A stretch of DNA of 64,000 nucleotides from NCBI RefSeq assembly GCF_015291625.1, contig NZ_CP030047.1, positions 1,984,001 to 2,048,000 of the forward strand, written 5' to 3'. Below the pieces are notes generated by a model. The model did no database searches, had not been told where the DNA came from, and worked only from the letters and a program-made list of their open reading frames with translations. Of this stretch, positions 45,048 through 53,956 are shown one piece after another; the first letter of the stretch is position 1, and every line of letters starts with the position of its first letter. Source of the stretch: Bradyrhizobium sp. CCBAU 53421. GTDB lineage: Bacteria > Pseudomonadota > Alphaproteobacteria > Rhizobiales > Xanthobacteraceae. A program made the position numbers and the translations under genes.

Positions 45048-45237
45048 CCCTCTCCCCGTTCTTACGGGGAGAGGGTTGGGGTGAGGGGCTCTCTCTGCGC
45101 AACGGCCGCCTCAATTTACAGGCGCGATCCGAACGAGTCGGAAGGACTGTCTTTGCGGAGACGTGTTGCTTCGCCCCTCACCCGAAATTCGCTGTGCGAA
45201 TTTCGACCTCTCCCCGCGGAAGGGCGGGGAGAGGTTA
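45048..45237. repeat. Palindromic intergenic repeat (CCCTCTCCC family)
   Basis: It starts with the perfect hairpin ccctctccccgt-tctt-acggggagaggg followed by ttggggtgagggg. It ends with cgaaattcg-ctgtg-cgaatttcg and a second arm cctctccccgc...gcggggagagg. Most of the space between the LysR gene and the transporter gene is this element. Confidence 0.7.
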
Positions 45238-45255
45238 AGCGCGTTCAGGCCTGGC

Positions 45256-46593
45256 TCAGGCCGCCTTCAGCTGCACCCGCTTGATCTCGCCGACGATGAA
45301 CAGATAGGCGATCGCCGCGACCAGCGCGTTGGCGCCGACGAACACCAGCGCGCCGTTGAACGAGCCGGTGGCGGCGAGGATGTAGCCGATGATGATCGGC
45401 GTGGTGATCGAGGACAGATTGCCGAAGGTGTTGAACAAGCCGCCGGAGACGCCGCCGGCTTCCTTCGGCGAGGTGTCGGAGACGACGGCCCAGCCGAGCG
45501 CGCCGATGCCCTTGCCGAAGAAGGCGAGCGCCATGAAGCCGACCACCAGCGCCTGGCCGTCGACGTAGTTGCAGGCGATGATCGCCATCGACAGCAGCAT
45601 GCCGCCGACGATCGGGATCTTGCGCGCCAAGGTCAGCGAGCCGGTGCGGCGCAGCAGGTAGTCCGAGATCACGCCGCCAAGCACACCGCCGATGAAGCCG
45701 CACAGCGCCGGCAAGGTCGCGACGAAGCCGGCCTGCAGGATCGAGAGCCCGCGCTCCTTCACCAGGTAGACCGGGAACCAGGTCAGGAAGAAGTAGGTCA
45801 GGGTGTTGATGCAGTACTGGCCGATATAGACGCCGAGCATCATGCGGTTGGCGAGCAGCTGGCGGATATGGCCCCAGCCGGGGCCGCTGTCCTCCGTCTT
45901 GCCGGCCTTCGCGGCATCCATGTCGACCAGCGCGCCGCCCTGCTTGATGTAGTCGAACTCGGCCTCGTTGATTCCAGGATGGTCCTTCGGCTCGTAGATC
46001 GTCTTGATCCAGGCAATGCCCATGACGATGCCGAGCCCGCCCATCACGTAGAACACGTGGCGCCAGCCGTATTCGTGCGCGATCCAGCCCATCAGTGGGG
46101 CGAAGATCACTGTCGCGAAATACTGCCCGGAATTGAAGAACGCCGATGCGGTGCCGCGCTCATTGCCGGGGAACCAGGCCGCGACGATGCGGGCATTGGC
46201 CGGGAACGACGGCGCTTCGGCGAATCCGACCAGAAAGCGCAAGGCGAACAGCAGCACCACGGCTGCGCCTGCGGAGAGGAACCCGACCAGGCCCTGCATC
46301 GCGGTGAAGATCGACCAGACGATGATGCTGATCGCATAGACCCATTTGGAGCCGTAGCGGTCGAGCAGCCAGCCGCACGGCACCTGCGCGATCACGTAGG
46401 ACCAACCGAACGCCGAGAACACGTAACCCATCGCGACGGGGTCGAGATGCAGTTCCTTGGAGAGGGCAGGGCCGGCGATCGAGAGCGTGGCGCGATCGGC
46501 GTAGTTCACGGTGGTGACGAGAAACAGCATCGTCACGATCAACAGCCGGACGCGGGATCGCCGCGCGTCCGTGGCGGACACAATTGCGCTCAT
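45256..46593 (-). CDS. gudP: MFS transporter, D-glucarate/galactarate (GudP/GarP) type
   Basis: A 445-residue 12-helix permease of the ACS family. Signature stretches include VNYADRATLSIAGPALSKEL, GWSYVIAQVPCGWLLDRYGSK (quoted in part), and PSFPANARIVAAWFPGNERGTASAFFN (quoted in part). It should import D-glucarate or galactarate with protons. The ATG at 46593 has GAGGAGG upstream; the longer frame runs into a palindromic repeat. It lies upstream of the LysR and enzyme genes on the same strand. Confidence 0.88.
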   Translation of the reverse strand: MSAIVSATDARRSRVRLLIVTMLFLVTTVNYADRATLSIAGPALSKELHLDPVAMGYVFSAFGWSYVIAQVPCGWLLDRYGSKWVYAISIIVWSIFTAMQGLVGFLSAGAAVVLLFALRFLVGFAEAPSFPANARIVAAWFPGNERGTASAFFNSGQYFATVIFAPLMGWIAHEYGWRHVFYVMGGLGIVMGIAWIKTIYEPKDHPGINEAEFDYIKQGGALVDMDAAKAGKTEDSGPGWGHIRQLLANRMMLGVYIGQYCINTLTYFFLTWFPVYLVKERGLSILQAGFVATLPALCGFIGGVLGGVISDYLLRRTGSLTLARKIPIVGGMLLSMAIIACNYVDGQALVVGFMALAFFGKGIGALGWAVVSDTSPKEAGGVSGGLFNTFGNLSSITTPIIIGYILAATGSFNGALVFVGANALVAAIAYLFIVGEIKRVQLKAA

Positions 46594-46748
46594 TCGCGCC
46601 TCCTCGAATATTTCCTCGAGGTCTGTCCTAGAGAGATGACGGCAATCGGTCCAAGCCGAAACGGGTATTGATCCATACCGATTTTGAATGGATCGGCCCG
46701 GTGCGATGCCACCTTCGCCGGCGTGTGGACGCCAGCTACATACATCGA

Positions 46749-46870
46749 CGTCATCCTGAGGTGCGAACCTTGCGATGCAGTCGCATCGCAAGGTGAAGCC
46801 TCGAAGGATGAGCCACGGGCGTTCGCGGCCCATCCTTCGAGGCTCGCTGCGCTCGCACCTCAGGATGACG
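46749..46870. repeat. Large palindromic intergenic repeat (CATCCTGAGG family)
   Basis: Outer arms of 18 bp match perfectly (46749-46766 and 46853-46870). Inside are cttgcgatgc-agtc-gcatcgcaag (46769-46792) and gcctcgaaggatg/catccttcgaggc (46798-46810 and 46831-46843). It separates the divergent transporter and MetX-like genes and has no gene. Confidence 0.75.
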
Positions 46871-46881
46871 CCTTGCCAAGA

Positions 46882-46909
46882 TTGACAATTAATGTACTAT
46901 AAGTACAGT
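46882..46909 (+). promoter_or_regulatory. Promoter with embedded palindrome TGTACT-ATA-AGTACA
   Basis: A consensus-like -35 (TTGACA, 46882-46887) is followed after 16 bases by TACAGT as a weak -10. A perfect palindrome (46893-46907) occupies the spacer and would block polymerase when bound. It precedes the hydrolase-desaturase unit; the TetR gene at the far end of the unit is the most likely binding protein. Confidence 0.55.
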
Positions 46910-46949
46910 TATTGAGGGCGCAGCGTTGCGCCCTGCCGATCGAGGTCGA

Positions 46950-47987
46950 ATGCGCATGACCACGTCACGCGACTATGAGGTATTCGAGGCAGGCAGGGTG
47001 ACCTTGCAAGGCGGCGCCGTGTTTCCGCAGCTTGCGCTCGCCTACAAGACCTACGGCACGCTGAACGCGGCCAGGGATAACGTCATCCTCTATCCGACGT
47101 CGTTCGCCGCGCAGCATTACGACATCGAATGGCTGGTGCAGCCGGGTGGGGCGCTCGATCCCGAGCGCTACTTCATCATCATCGCGAATCTGTTCGGCAA
47201 CGGCCTGTCGTCCTCGCCGTCGAATTCGAGCGAGGTGCTCGGCGGCGCACCGTTTCCCGCCTTTACCTTTTATGATGCGATCGCCATCCAGCGGCGGTTG
47301 CTGGTCGAGCGGTTCGGCGTGACGAAGCTCGCGCTGGTCTATGGCTGGTCGATGGGCGGTATGCAGGCGTATCACTGGGCGGCACGCTACCCCGACATGG
47401 TGGAGCGTGCGGCCGTGGTCTGCGGCAGCGCAAGGTGCTCGCCGTACAACCATGTCTTCCTCGAAGGTGTGAAGGCCGCCCTGACCACCGATCCGGCCTA
47501 CCAGGATGGCCGCTTCGTCACCAAGCCGACAGGGGGCCTTCGCGCGATGGGGCGCGTCTACGCCGGCTGGGCGATGTCGCACGAGTTCTTTCGTGAGGAA
47601 GCCTGGCGCGGGGCCGGCTTCAATTCGTTGGAGGATTATCTCGCGGGAACGTGGGACGGTGCCTTCGCGCGGCGCGATGCGAACAATCTGCTGGCGCAGA
47701 TCGCGATCTGGCAGGCTGGCGACATCAGCCGTTGCGACGAATTCGGCGGCGACTTCGACCGGGCGCTGGCCGCGATCAAGGCGCACATCCTGCTGATGCC
47801 CGGTCGCACCGACCGATATTTCGATCAGCGCGACAACGCGGGCGAGCTTGGCCGCCTGGTCAATGCCCGCTCCGCGGCGCTGCACGCGATCCCCTCGATC
47901 CATGGGCACCGGGCCGGCAATCCCATCAACAACGCCGAAGACCGCGCCCTCATCAACGCCGAAATCTCGGCGCTCCTGCAACGCTGA
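46950..47987 (+). CDS. Alpha/beta hydrolase of the MetX (homoserine acetyltransferase-like) family
   Basis: A 345-residue protein with the MetX-type fold: LALAYKTYGTLNAARDN near the N-terminus and the nucleophile S134 in GWSMGGMQA. Aspartate D288 lies in PGRTDRYF and histidine H318/H320 in SIHGHRAG. The usual homoserine-binding context is weak, and the gene is in a two-gene unit with a desaturase, so it may act on a lipid or acyl substrate. An ATG at 46956 and a TTG at 46926 are alternative starts. Met biosynthesis seems unlikely from the context. Confidence 0.75.
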   Translation: MRMTTSRDYEVFEAGRVTLQGGAVFPQLALAYKTYGTLNAARDNVILYPTSFAAQHYDIEWLVQPGGALDPERYFIIIANLFGNGLSSSPSNSSEVLGGAPFPAFTFYDAIAIQRRLLVERFGVTKLALVYGWSMGGMQAYHWAARYPDMVERAAVVCGSARCSPYNHVFLEGVKAALTTDPAYQDGRFVTKPTGGLRAMGRVYAGWAMSHEFFREEAWRGAGFNSLEDYLAGTWDGAFARRDANNLLAQIAIWQAGDISRCDEFGGDFDRALAAIKAHILLMPGRTDRYFDQRDNAGELGRLVNARSAALHAIPSIHGHRAGNPINNAEDRALINAEISALLQR

Positions 47988-48001
47988 CAGGTGAGACGAC
48001 C

Positions 48002-48952
48002 ATGAGCACCGCGGAGACCAGTAATGCCGGACCTCGCCTGAAGCCGCTCAGCCCGCTGACCTTGCGCGACCTGTCGACCAAGTCGAATCTTGCCGGCGCG
48101 GTGCGCGCGGCAAGCCATTACGGGATGATCGTTGTGGTCGGCGCGCTGATCTGCTTGGTCGCGTCCCGCCATGGTCTCGTGTGGGCGCTGCCGCTGATTG
48201 CCATCCAGGGGTACTTCGTCGCGTTCCTGTTCATGGTGGTGCATGAGACCGCGCACAAGACGGCGTTCAGCAGTCATGCGCTCAATCTCGTCGTCGGCAA
48301 TCTGTCCGCCTTCATGATCGGATTGCCGTACCAATATTACTGTCTGTTTCACTGGGACCATCACCGCTACACCCAGGATCCTGCGAGGGACCCGGAGCTG
48401 ATCGTCGGTCCCAAGCCGGCGTCGGACACCCAGCTCGCGATTGCCTATTCGGGACTATTGCAGGTATTGGTCCGCATTCGGTTGATGTTCCGGCACGCAC
48501 TCACCGGAACTGTGGTCGTGCCGTGGATTCCGGAGCACAAGCGCGCCGTGATCGTGCTGGAGGCAAGGCTCTATCTAGCCGGTTATCTGCTGTTGCTGGT
48601 GGCGTCGCTCGCGCTGCACAGTGCGATCCTGCTCTGGGTCTGGATCGTGCCGCTGCTCGCCGGTCAGCTCATCCTGCGCCCGTATCTTTACGCAGAGCAC
48701 ACCGGTTGCGAGCAGACGCGGAGTGCATTCGAGAACACGCGCACCACGATGACGGGCCGGATCATGAAATGGTTCGCCTGGAACATGCCCTATCATGTCG
48801 AGCACCATGCCTATCCGACGGTGCCGTTCCATGCGTTGCCAAAGCTGAACGCCATCGTCGATGGCCACATCGTGTATCGCGGCCGCAATTACCGCGCCGT
48901 GACGCGCGAGACCTGGGCCTGGTTCCGCCGTCAGCGGCAACACTCCGTTTGA
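48002..48952 (+). CDS. Membrane fatty acid desaturase family protein
   Basis: A 316-residue membrane protein with four or so helices and the three histidine boxes of the di-iron desaturase/hydroxylase superfamily: HETAHK (81-86), HWDHHRY (117-123) and HVEHHAYP (265-272). It should introduce a double bond or hydroxyl group into a lipid with electrons from ferredoxin or a reductase encoded elsewhere. It starts 14 bases after the MetX-like hydrolase stop, so the two are probably co-transcribed. Confidence 0.85.
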   Translation: MSTAETSNAGPRLKPLSPLTLRDLSTKSNLAGAVRAASHYGMIVVVGALICLVASRHGLVWALPLIAIQGYFVAFLFMVVHETAHKTAFSSHALNLVVGNLSAFMIGLPYQYYCLFHWDHHRYTQDPARDPELIVGPKPASDTQLAIAYSGLLQVLVRIRLMFRHALTGTVVVPWIPEHKRAVIVLEARLYLAGYLLLLVASLALHSAILLWVWIVPLLAGQLILRPYLYAEHTGCEQTRSAFENTRTTMTGRIMKWFAWNMPYHVEHHAYPTVPFHALPKLNAIVDGHIVYRGRNYRAVTRETWAWFRRQRQHSV

Positions 48953-48955
48953 TGT

Positions 48956-49618
48956 TCACGCCTCCGCGTGCGGCCGCAGCACCAGATTGACGAGGTTGCG
49001 GGCATAGGCCGGCGTCAGCGGCTTGATGCCGAAGACATAGCGATAGAACAGGCTGCCGTAGATCGCGTCATAGATGTCGCCGGGCACGCCAGGTGCGCCG
49101 ATGCTGCCGTCCTTCTGGCCGGCGGCGATGATCTCCAGCATCCTGGCGCGACGAAGGCCGAGGTAGCGCTCGTAGAACAATTCCGCCGTGCCGGTCTGCG
49201 AGATGCACTCCGAGATCACCGCGAGCTGCACCCGTCCGAACTCGCCCTGCAGCGCCTCGACATAGGTCGCGACATGGCGGCGGATGCGGGCCACCGGATT
49301 GCCCGCCTCGGGCAGCGGCACCGCCCGCGAGGCCTGGTCGAGGAAGGCATCGATCAACAGCGCCTCGCGCGATGGCCACCACTTGTAGATCGTCATCTTC
49401 GAGACGTTGGAGTGCTTGGCGATCGCGTCGATGGTGGTGGCGGCAAGGCCGGTGGTCGCCATCAGCGTATAGGCGCTGTGCAGGATTGCGGCCGTGGTCG
49501 CGGCAGAGCGTGGCCGGCCGCGCCGCCCGGTTGCCGTATCCTCCGTCTCCGCCTTGCCGCTCGCCATCGCCGGGTTTCGAATCCTGCGTACTTGAATCAT
49601 TGCGCTGCCTGCGGACAT
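48956..49618 (-). CDS. TetR family transcriptional regulator, probable repressor of the hydrolase-desaturase unit
   Basis: A 220-residue regulator. After a 30-residue polar leader the HTH reads TIDAIAKHSNVSKMTIYKWW, with the GRRGRPRSAATTAAILHSA helix before it. The C-terminal part (about residues 90-220) is the TetR_C ligand domain. Alternative starts are ATGs at 49600 and 49567. It is convergent with the desaturase gene, with only 3 bases between the stop codons. The palindrome at 46893-46907 is the best candidate site. The ligand is unknown; fatty acids are plausible. Confidence 0.83.
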   Translation of the reverse strand: MSAGSAMIQVRRIRNPAMASGKAETEDTATGRRGRPRSAATTAAILHSAYTLMATTGLAATTIDAIAKHSNVSKMTIYKWWPSREALLIDAFLDQASRAVPLPEAGNPVARIRRHVATYVEALQGEFGRVQLAVISECISQTGTAELFYERYLGLRRARMLEIIAAGQKDGSIGAPGVPGDIYDAIYGSLFYRYVFGIKPLTPAYARNLVNLVLRPHAEA

Positions 49619-49717
49619 AGCATGAAATCGTGTGTGGTTTCAGATCGTCGTCGCCGCTGATACGGTACACCCGCCAGCGAAGGCTCAGCTCAACTGCTCA
49701 TCGAACAGGAGTATCCC

Positions 49718-50743
49718 GTGAAGGCCGTCTACAGTGATCTGCACCGCAGCCATGATCCGCAGTTCTTCCTGGTCCGCGGTGTGGTCCAGCGCACCACCGA
49801 GCAGCCAGAGCGCGCCGATCGCCTGCTGGCGGGCTTGAAGGCCGGCAAGCACACGCTGATCGAGCCGACCAAATTCGGGCAGGGTCCGCGGGCGCGGGTG
49901 CACAGTCCGGAATATCTGAGCTTCCTCGCCGATGCCTGGGACGAATGGACGGCGCTCGGCAATGCCGGGCCGGAGATGATCGCGAACATCCACCCGGTGC
50001 GTAACGCCGGCACCTATCCCACCCACATCGTAGGCAAGCTCGGCTGGCACACGGTCGACACCGCAGCGCCGATCGGACCCGGCACCTGGGCCGGCGCCTG
50101 CGCCTCCAGCGACGTCGCGGTCACCGCCGCGCAGATGGTGCTCGACGGCGAGGACGCCGTCTACGCGCTGTGCCGTCCGCCCGGCCATCACGCCTATCGC
50201 GATCTCGCCGGCGGCTTCTGCTTCCTGAACAACAGCGCGATCGCGGCCGAGCATCTGCGCCAGAAGCACGAACGCGTCGCGATCCTCGATGTCGACGTGC
50301 ATCACGGCAACGGCACCCAGGGCATCTTCTACGAGCGGGGCGATGTCTTCACCGTCTCGATCCACGCCGATCCGTCGTTCTTCTATCCGTTCGTCTGGGG
50401 CTATGCGCATGAGCGCGGCGCCGGAGCAGGCCTCGGCACCAATCTCAACATTCCCCTCGCCAAGGGCACCGGCGACGACGACTACATCAAGGCGCTCGCG
50501 GCGGCCGAGAAGGCGATCCGTTCCTTTGCGCCGACCGCGCTCGTGGTCGCGCTCGGGCTCGACGCCTCCGAGAAGGACCCGCTCGCGGGCCTTGCCGTCA
50601 CCACCGACGGCTTCCGCCGGATCGGAGAGGCGCTTGCCCGGTTCGGCCTGCCGACGGTGCTGGTGCAGGAGGGCGGCTATCTCTCCGACATCCTCGGTGC
50701 CAATCTGACGGCGGTGCTCGGCGGATTCGAAGCCGCGCGCTAG
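49718..50743 (+). CDS. Acetylpolyamine amidohydrolase (histone deacetylase family)
   Basis: A 341-residue HDAC-fold protein. Catalytic histidines H157-H158 are in RPPGHHAY, and the zinc ligands are D193 and H195 in DVDVHHGNGTQ and D282 in LGLDASEKDP. The SHDPQFF N-terminus and the length are as in bacterial acetylpolyamine amidohydrolases (AphA/ApaH), which remove acetyl groups from acetylputrescine, acetylcadaverine and acetylspermidine. It stands alone, divergent from the TetR gene. Other deacetylase substrates remain possible. Confidence 0.85.
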   Translation: MKAVYSDLHRSHDPQFFLVRGVVQRTTEQPERADRLLAGLKAGKHTLIEPTKFGQGPRARVHSPEYLSFLADAWDEWTALGNAGPEMIANIHPVRNAGTYPTHIVGKLGWHTVDTAAPIGPGTWAGACASSDVAVTAAQMVLDGEDAVYALCRPPGHHAYRDLAGGFCFLNNSAIAAEHLRQKHERVAILDVDVHHGNGTQGIFYERGDVFTVSIHADPSFFYPFVWGYAHERGAGAGLGTNLNIPLAKGTGDDDYIKALAAAEKAIRSFAPTALVVALGLDASEKDPLAGLAVTTDGFRRIGEALARFGLPTVLVQEGGYLSDILGANLTAVLGGFEAAR

Positions 50744-50930
50744 CGTGGCTTCGAATGAAATGGTGACCGGTCTGCGTGAGGAAAGCCTGTCAAAACAACG
50801 ATCTGGAGCATCGGTTTTGATCGATCAGGACCGATGCCCCAGCCGTGCGCGGCACAACAAGGCGTCGTGGATTTGCGCCTTTGCAACCAAAGCCGGATCA
50901 AGCCGTTGGTATCCGGTGCTGGCTTATGAT

Positions 50931-50961
50931 CCTGCCCGGCGGCATTGGCCGCCCGGGCAGG
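50931..50961. promoter_or_regulatory. Hairpin in the leader of the galactose dehydrogenase gene
   Basis: cctgcccgg-cggc and gccgcccgggcagg form a long GC stem, one base bulged, ending 20 bases before the dehydrogenase ATG. It may be an attenuator or the terminator of an unseen upstream transcript. Confidence 0.4.
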
Positions 50962-50980
50962 CTGCAACGCGAGGACGGCT

Positions 50981-51910
50981 ATGAGCGATCTGCTTCGTAT
51001 CGCCATCGTCGGGTTCGGGGAGATCGCGTGCCGGCAGCACGTGCCTGCGATCGCGAAGACATCAGGCGCCGCGCTGGTCGCGGTGGCCGATCCGGCCAAG
51101 AGCCCATCCGGCCTGCCGCATTTCCGCGACTTGCAGGAGTTGTTGCGCGACGGGCCGGAGATCGATGCCGTCGCGCTGTGCACACCGCCGCAGGCACGCC
51201 ACGCGCAGGCCGCGGCGGCGCTCGCCGCCGGCAAGCATGTGCTGCTGGAGAAGCCGCCCGGGTCTACGGTCAGCGAGCTCACGCCGTTGATCGCGGCCGC
51301 GCAAGAGGCGGGCCGGACGTTGTTTGCGACATGGCACTCGCGCTACGCGCCCGCGGTTGGGCCGGCGCGGAAATTGCTCGCCGGCCGTACGATCAACAAG
51401 GTGACCATCGTCTGGAAGGAGGACGTCCGCGTCTGGCATCCCGGCCAGGCCTGGATATTCGAGGCCGGTGGCTTCGGCGTATTCGATCCCGGCATCAATG
51501 CGCTGTCGATCCTGACAGAAATTCTGCCGCGACCGATCTTTGTGAGGAGCGCGATGTTGGACGTTCCTTCCAACCGGGAGGCGCCAATTGCTGCAGCAGT
51601 CGAGCTGTCCGATGAGAACGGTCTGCAGATCCACGCCGAATTCGATTTTCGCCAGGCCGGGCCGCCGAGCTGGGATATCCTGTGCGAGACCGAGTCCGGG
51701 CCGGTGACCTTGTCGAAAGGCGGACGGCAGCTGCGCGACGGCAACAGGTTGGTGGTCGATGCCACGGATGAGGAATATCCCGCGCTGTACCGCCGCTTCG
51801 TCGCGCTGACGTCGGACGGAAAATCCGAGGTCGACCTTGCGCCCTTGCGGCTCGTCGCCGATAGCTTCATGCTGGGGCGACGACGCCTCGTCGAGGCGTT
51901 CGGGGACTGA
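50981..51910 (+). CDS. gal: D-galactose/L-arabinose 1-dehydrogenase (Gfo/Idh/MocA family)
   Basis: A 309-residue oxidoreductase starting MSDLLRIAIVGFGEIACRQH. The NAD(P) loop is GFGEIA and the catalytic lysine lies in LLEKPPG. The family-specific FATWHSRYAP, WKEDVRVWHPGQAW and GGFGVFDPGINALSI segments match known D-galactose 1-dehydrogenase. It oxidises galactose (and usually L-arabinose) to the 1,4- or 1,5-lactone. The ATG at 50981 has GAGGA upstream. It forms an operon with mutarotase and lactonase genes. Confidence 0.85.
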   Translation: MSDLLRIAIVGFGEIACRQHVPAIAKTSGAALVAVADPAKSPSGLPHFRDLQELLRDGPEIDAVALCTPPQARHAQAAAALAAGKHVLLEKPPGSTVSELTPLIAAAQEAGRTLFATWHSRYAPAVGPARKLLAGRTINKVTIVWKEDVRVWHPGQAWIFEAGGFGVFDPGINALSILTEILPRPIFVRSAMLDVPSNREAPIAAAVELSDENGLQIHAEFDFRQAGPPSWDILCETESGPVTLSKGGRQLRDGNRLVVDATDEEYPALYRRFVALTSDGKSEVDLAPLRLVADSFMLGRRRLVEAFGD

Positions 51911-51912
51911 CA

Positions 51913-52983
51913 ATGACATCAGCCAGCATTGCGCGCGCGCCCTTCGGCAGATTGCACGACGGCACAGTGATCGAGCGCGTGACGCTGCGCGGCGAACACG
52001 GCTTTGAGGCCAGCGTCCTTCCTTTCGGCGCCACGCTGCAGGCGCTGCTCGCGCCGGATCGCGGCGGGCAATGCGACGACGTTGTGCTTGGCCACGACGA
52101 ATTCGACGGCTATCTCGCGCAGCGCAAATTCTTCGGCGCAACGATCGGGCGCTACGCCAACCGGATCGCCGCCGCGCGCTTCGTGCTCGATGGCGAGACG
52201 GTGAAACTCGACGCCAACAACGGCCCCAACGCGCTGCATGGCGGGCCACAGGGGTTTGATCGCAAGCTGTGGCGGGTTGTCGAGCTCACCGATGAACCGG
52301 GGCCGACGCTGGTGCTGGAGCGCGAAAGCCCGCATGGCGAAGAGGGCTATCCGGGCAATCTTCAGACCCGGGTGACCTATCGCCTGCGCGATCCGATGGA
52401 ACTCGCGGTCACCTATGAGGCGACCACCGACCGGCCGACATACGTCAACCTCACCAATCACAGCTTCTTCAATCTCGACGGCGCGCGCTCGGGCAGGCAG
52501 ATCCTCGATCATCGGCTCACGATCGCGTCCGACCATTTCCTCGCGGTCGACGCCACGGCGATCCCGTTGCCGGGCCCGCCGCAGCCGGTCGACGGCACGC
52601 CGTTCGACTTCCGCAAGCCCACCGCGATCGGCGCGCGGATCAGGATGAATGGCGAGCAGCTGCGGCTCGGGCGCGGCTATGATCACAATTTCTGCTTGGC
52701 CTCGGGGACCGGCGTTCGCTTCGCCGCGCGGCTCGAGGCGCCGCACAGCGGCCGCGTGATGGAGCTGTTCACCGATCAGCCGGGACTGCAATTCTATTCC
52801 GGCAATTTCCTCGACGGCTCGACCGCCGGCAAGGGCGATCGGCTGTATCGTCAATCCGACGCGCTCTGTCTCGAGCCGCATGCCTGGCCGGATACGCCGA
52901 ACCGGCCCGACTTCCCGTCGGCGCGGCTCGATCCCGGGCAGGTCTATCGCCGCACCGCGATCTATTGCTTCTCGACCCTGTGA
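51913..52983 (+). CDS. galM: Aldose 1-epimerase (mutarotase)
   Basis: A 356-residue protein of the galactose mutarotase fold. Typical segments are FFGATIGRYANRIA (substrate-binding arginine), NGPNALHGGPQGFDR (a catalytic histidine), the second histidine in VNLTNHSFFNL, and GLQFYSGNFLDG. It interconverts alpha and beta anomers, supplying the dehydrogenase with its preferred anomer. It follows the dehydrogenase by 2 bases and is followed by the lactonase gene after 8 bases. Confidence 0.92.
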   Translation: MTSASIARAPFGRLHDGTVIERVTLRGEHGFEASVLPFGATLQALLAPDRGGQCDDVVLGHDEFDGYLAQRKFFGATIGRYANRIAAARFVLDGETVKLDANNGPNALHGGPQGFDRKLWRVVELTDEPGPTLVLERESPHGEEGYPGNLQTRVTYRLRDPMELAVTYEATTDRPTYVNLTNHSFFNLDGARSGRQILDHRLTIASDHFLAVDATAIPLPGPPQPVDGTPFDFRKPTAIGARIRMNGEQLRLGRGYDHNFCLASGTGVRFAARLEAPHSGRVMELFTDQPGLQFYSGNFLDGSTAGKGDRLYRQSDALCLEPHAWPDTPNRPDFPSARLDPGQVYRRTAIYCFSTL

Positions 52984-52991
52984 GTGATGCC

Positions 52992-53897
52992 ATGACCGAC
53001 CGTGCCGCCGAGCCGCTGATCGAACAGGTGCCGACATCGGTGCTGTCAGCCGAGCGCTGTCATCTCGGCGAGGGCCCGACCTATGACGCGGCGACCGACA
53101 CCGCATGGTGGTTCGACATCCGCGAGCACCGGCTGTTCGAGCATCGTTTTGCAAGCGGCCGCACCGTCATTCACACGCTGCCGAAAATGGCGAGCGCGCT
53201 GGCGCGGATCGATGGCGAGCGGCAGCTGATCCTGACCGAGGACGGGCTTTACGTCAGGCAGGTCGCCGGCGGAGGCCTGGAGCGGTTCGCCGCACTCGAA
53301 GCCGACAATCCGGCGACGCGCTCCAACGATGCGCGCGTGCATCCGTCCGGCACCTTCTGGCTCGGCACGATGGGGCGTCAGGCCGAGCAGGGCGCCGGCG
53401 CGATCTACGCGCTGCACCGCGGCCGCATCACGCGGCTCTATCCCGGAATCACGATCCCGAATGCGATCTGCTTTTCGCCCGCCGGCGACGTTGGCTATTT
53501 TGCCGATACCGCAGCCAATGTGCTGCATCGCGTGCCGCTCGATCCATCGACCGGACTGCCGACCGGCGAGCCGATCGACTTGATCAGACATCAAGGCCCC
53601 GGCGGGATCGACGGCGCGGTCGTCGATGCCGATGGACTGATCTGGAACGCGCGTTGGGGCGCTGGCTGCGTCGATGTCTACGATCCCAGCGGCCGACATT
53701 TGCGCTCGCTGAAGGTTCCGGCGAAGCAATCGAGCTGCCCGGCGTTTGTCGGCCGCGATTTCTCGCGCGTGCTGGTCACCTCGGCCTGGCAGGACATGGA
53801 CGAGGCGCAACGCGCGGCCGATCCCGGCCATGGTCAAACCTTTCTGCTCGATGCTGCGGCGCGCGGCCGTGCCGAGCCTGACGTGAAACTGTCCTGA
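52992..53897 (+). CDS. SMP-30/gluconolactonase family sugar lactonase
   Basis: A 301-residue beta-propeller lactonase. The metal-binding glutamate is in HLGEGPTYDAA, the asparagine in SNDARVHPSGTFWLGTM, a central TIPNAICFSPAGD, and the aspartate in IDGAVVDADGLIWNARW. It should open galactono- or arabinono-lactone to the aldonic acid. The ATG at 52992 is preferred over one at 52965 that overlaps galM. The set dehydrogenase-mutarotase-lactonase fits an oxidative (De Ley-Doudoroff or Weimberg-like) sugar route; the aldonate dehydratase and later steps are not in the window. Confidence 0.87.
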   Translation: MTDRAAEPLIEQVPTSVLSAERCHLGEGPTYDAATDTAWWFDIREHRLFEHRFASGRTVIHTLPKMASALARIDGERQLILTEDGLYVRQVAGGGLERFAALEADNPATRSNDARVHPSGTFWLGTMGRQAEQGAGAIYALHRGRITRLYPGITIPNAICFSPAGDVGYFADTAANVLHRVPLDPSTGLPTGEPIDLIRHQGPGGIDGAVVDADGLIWNARWGAGCVDVYDPSGRHLRSLKVPAKQSSCPAFVGRDFSRVLVTSAWQDMDEAQRAADPGHGQTFLLDAAARGRAEPDVKLS

Positions 53898-53932
53898 TCC
53901 AGGCTTGCCGGCGCCTTGTTGACGTGACCTGA

Positions 53933-53956
53933 ATATTTGGACGATAGTACAAATAT
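53933..53956. promoter_or_regulatory. Inverted repeat at the TetR start codon
   Basis: atatttg and caaatat are separated by 10 bases and overlap the ATG at 53955. The position suggests autoregulation by the encoded TetR protein. Confidence 0.4.

Noticed and set aside
45163..46671. A 502-codon plus-strand frame opposite the glucarate transporter
   Set aside because: Highly acidic low-complexity shadow; the minus-strand MFS gene has convincing helices and motifs.
49571..49600. tRNA-like ttcgaatcc segment
   Set aside because: It lies inside the TetR coding sequence and has no acceptor or anticodon stem.
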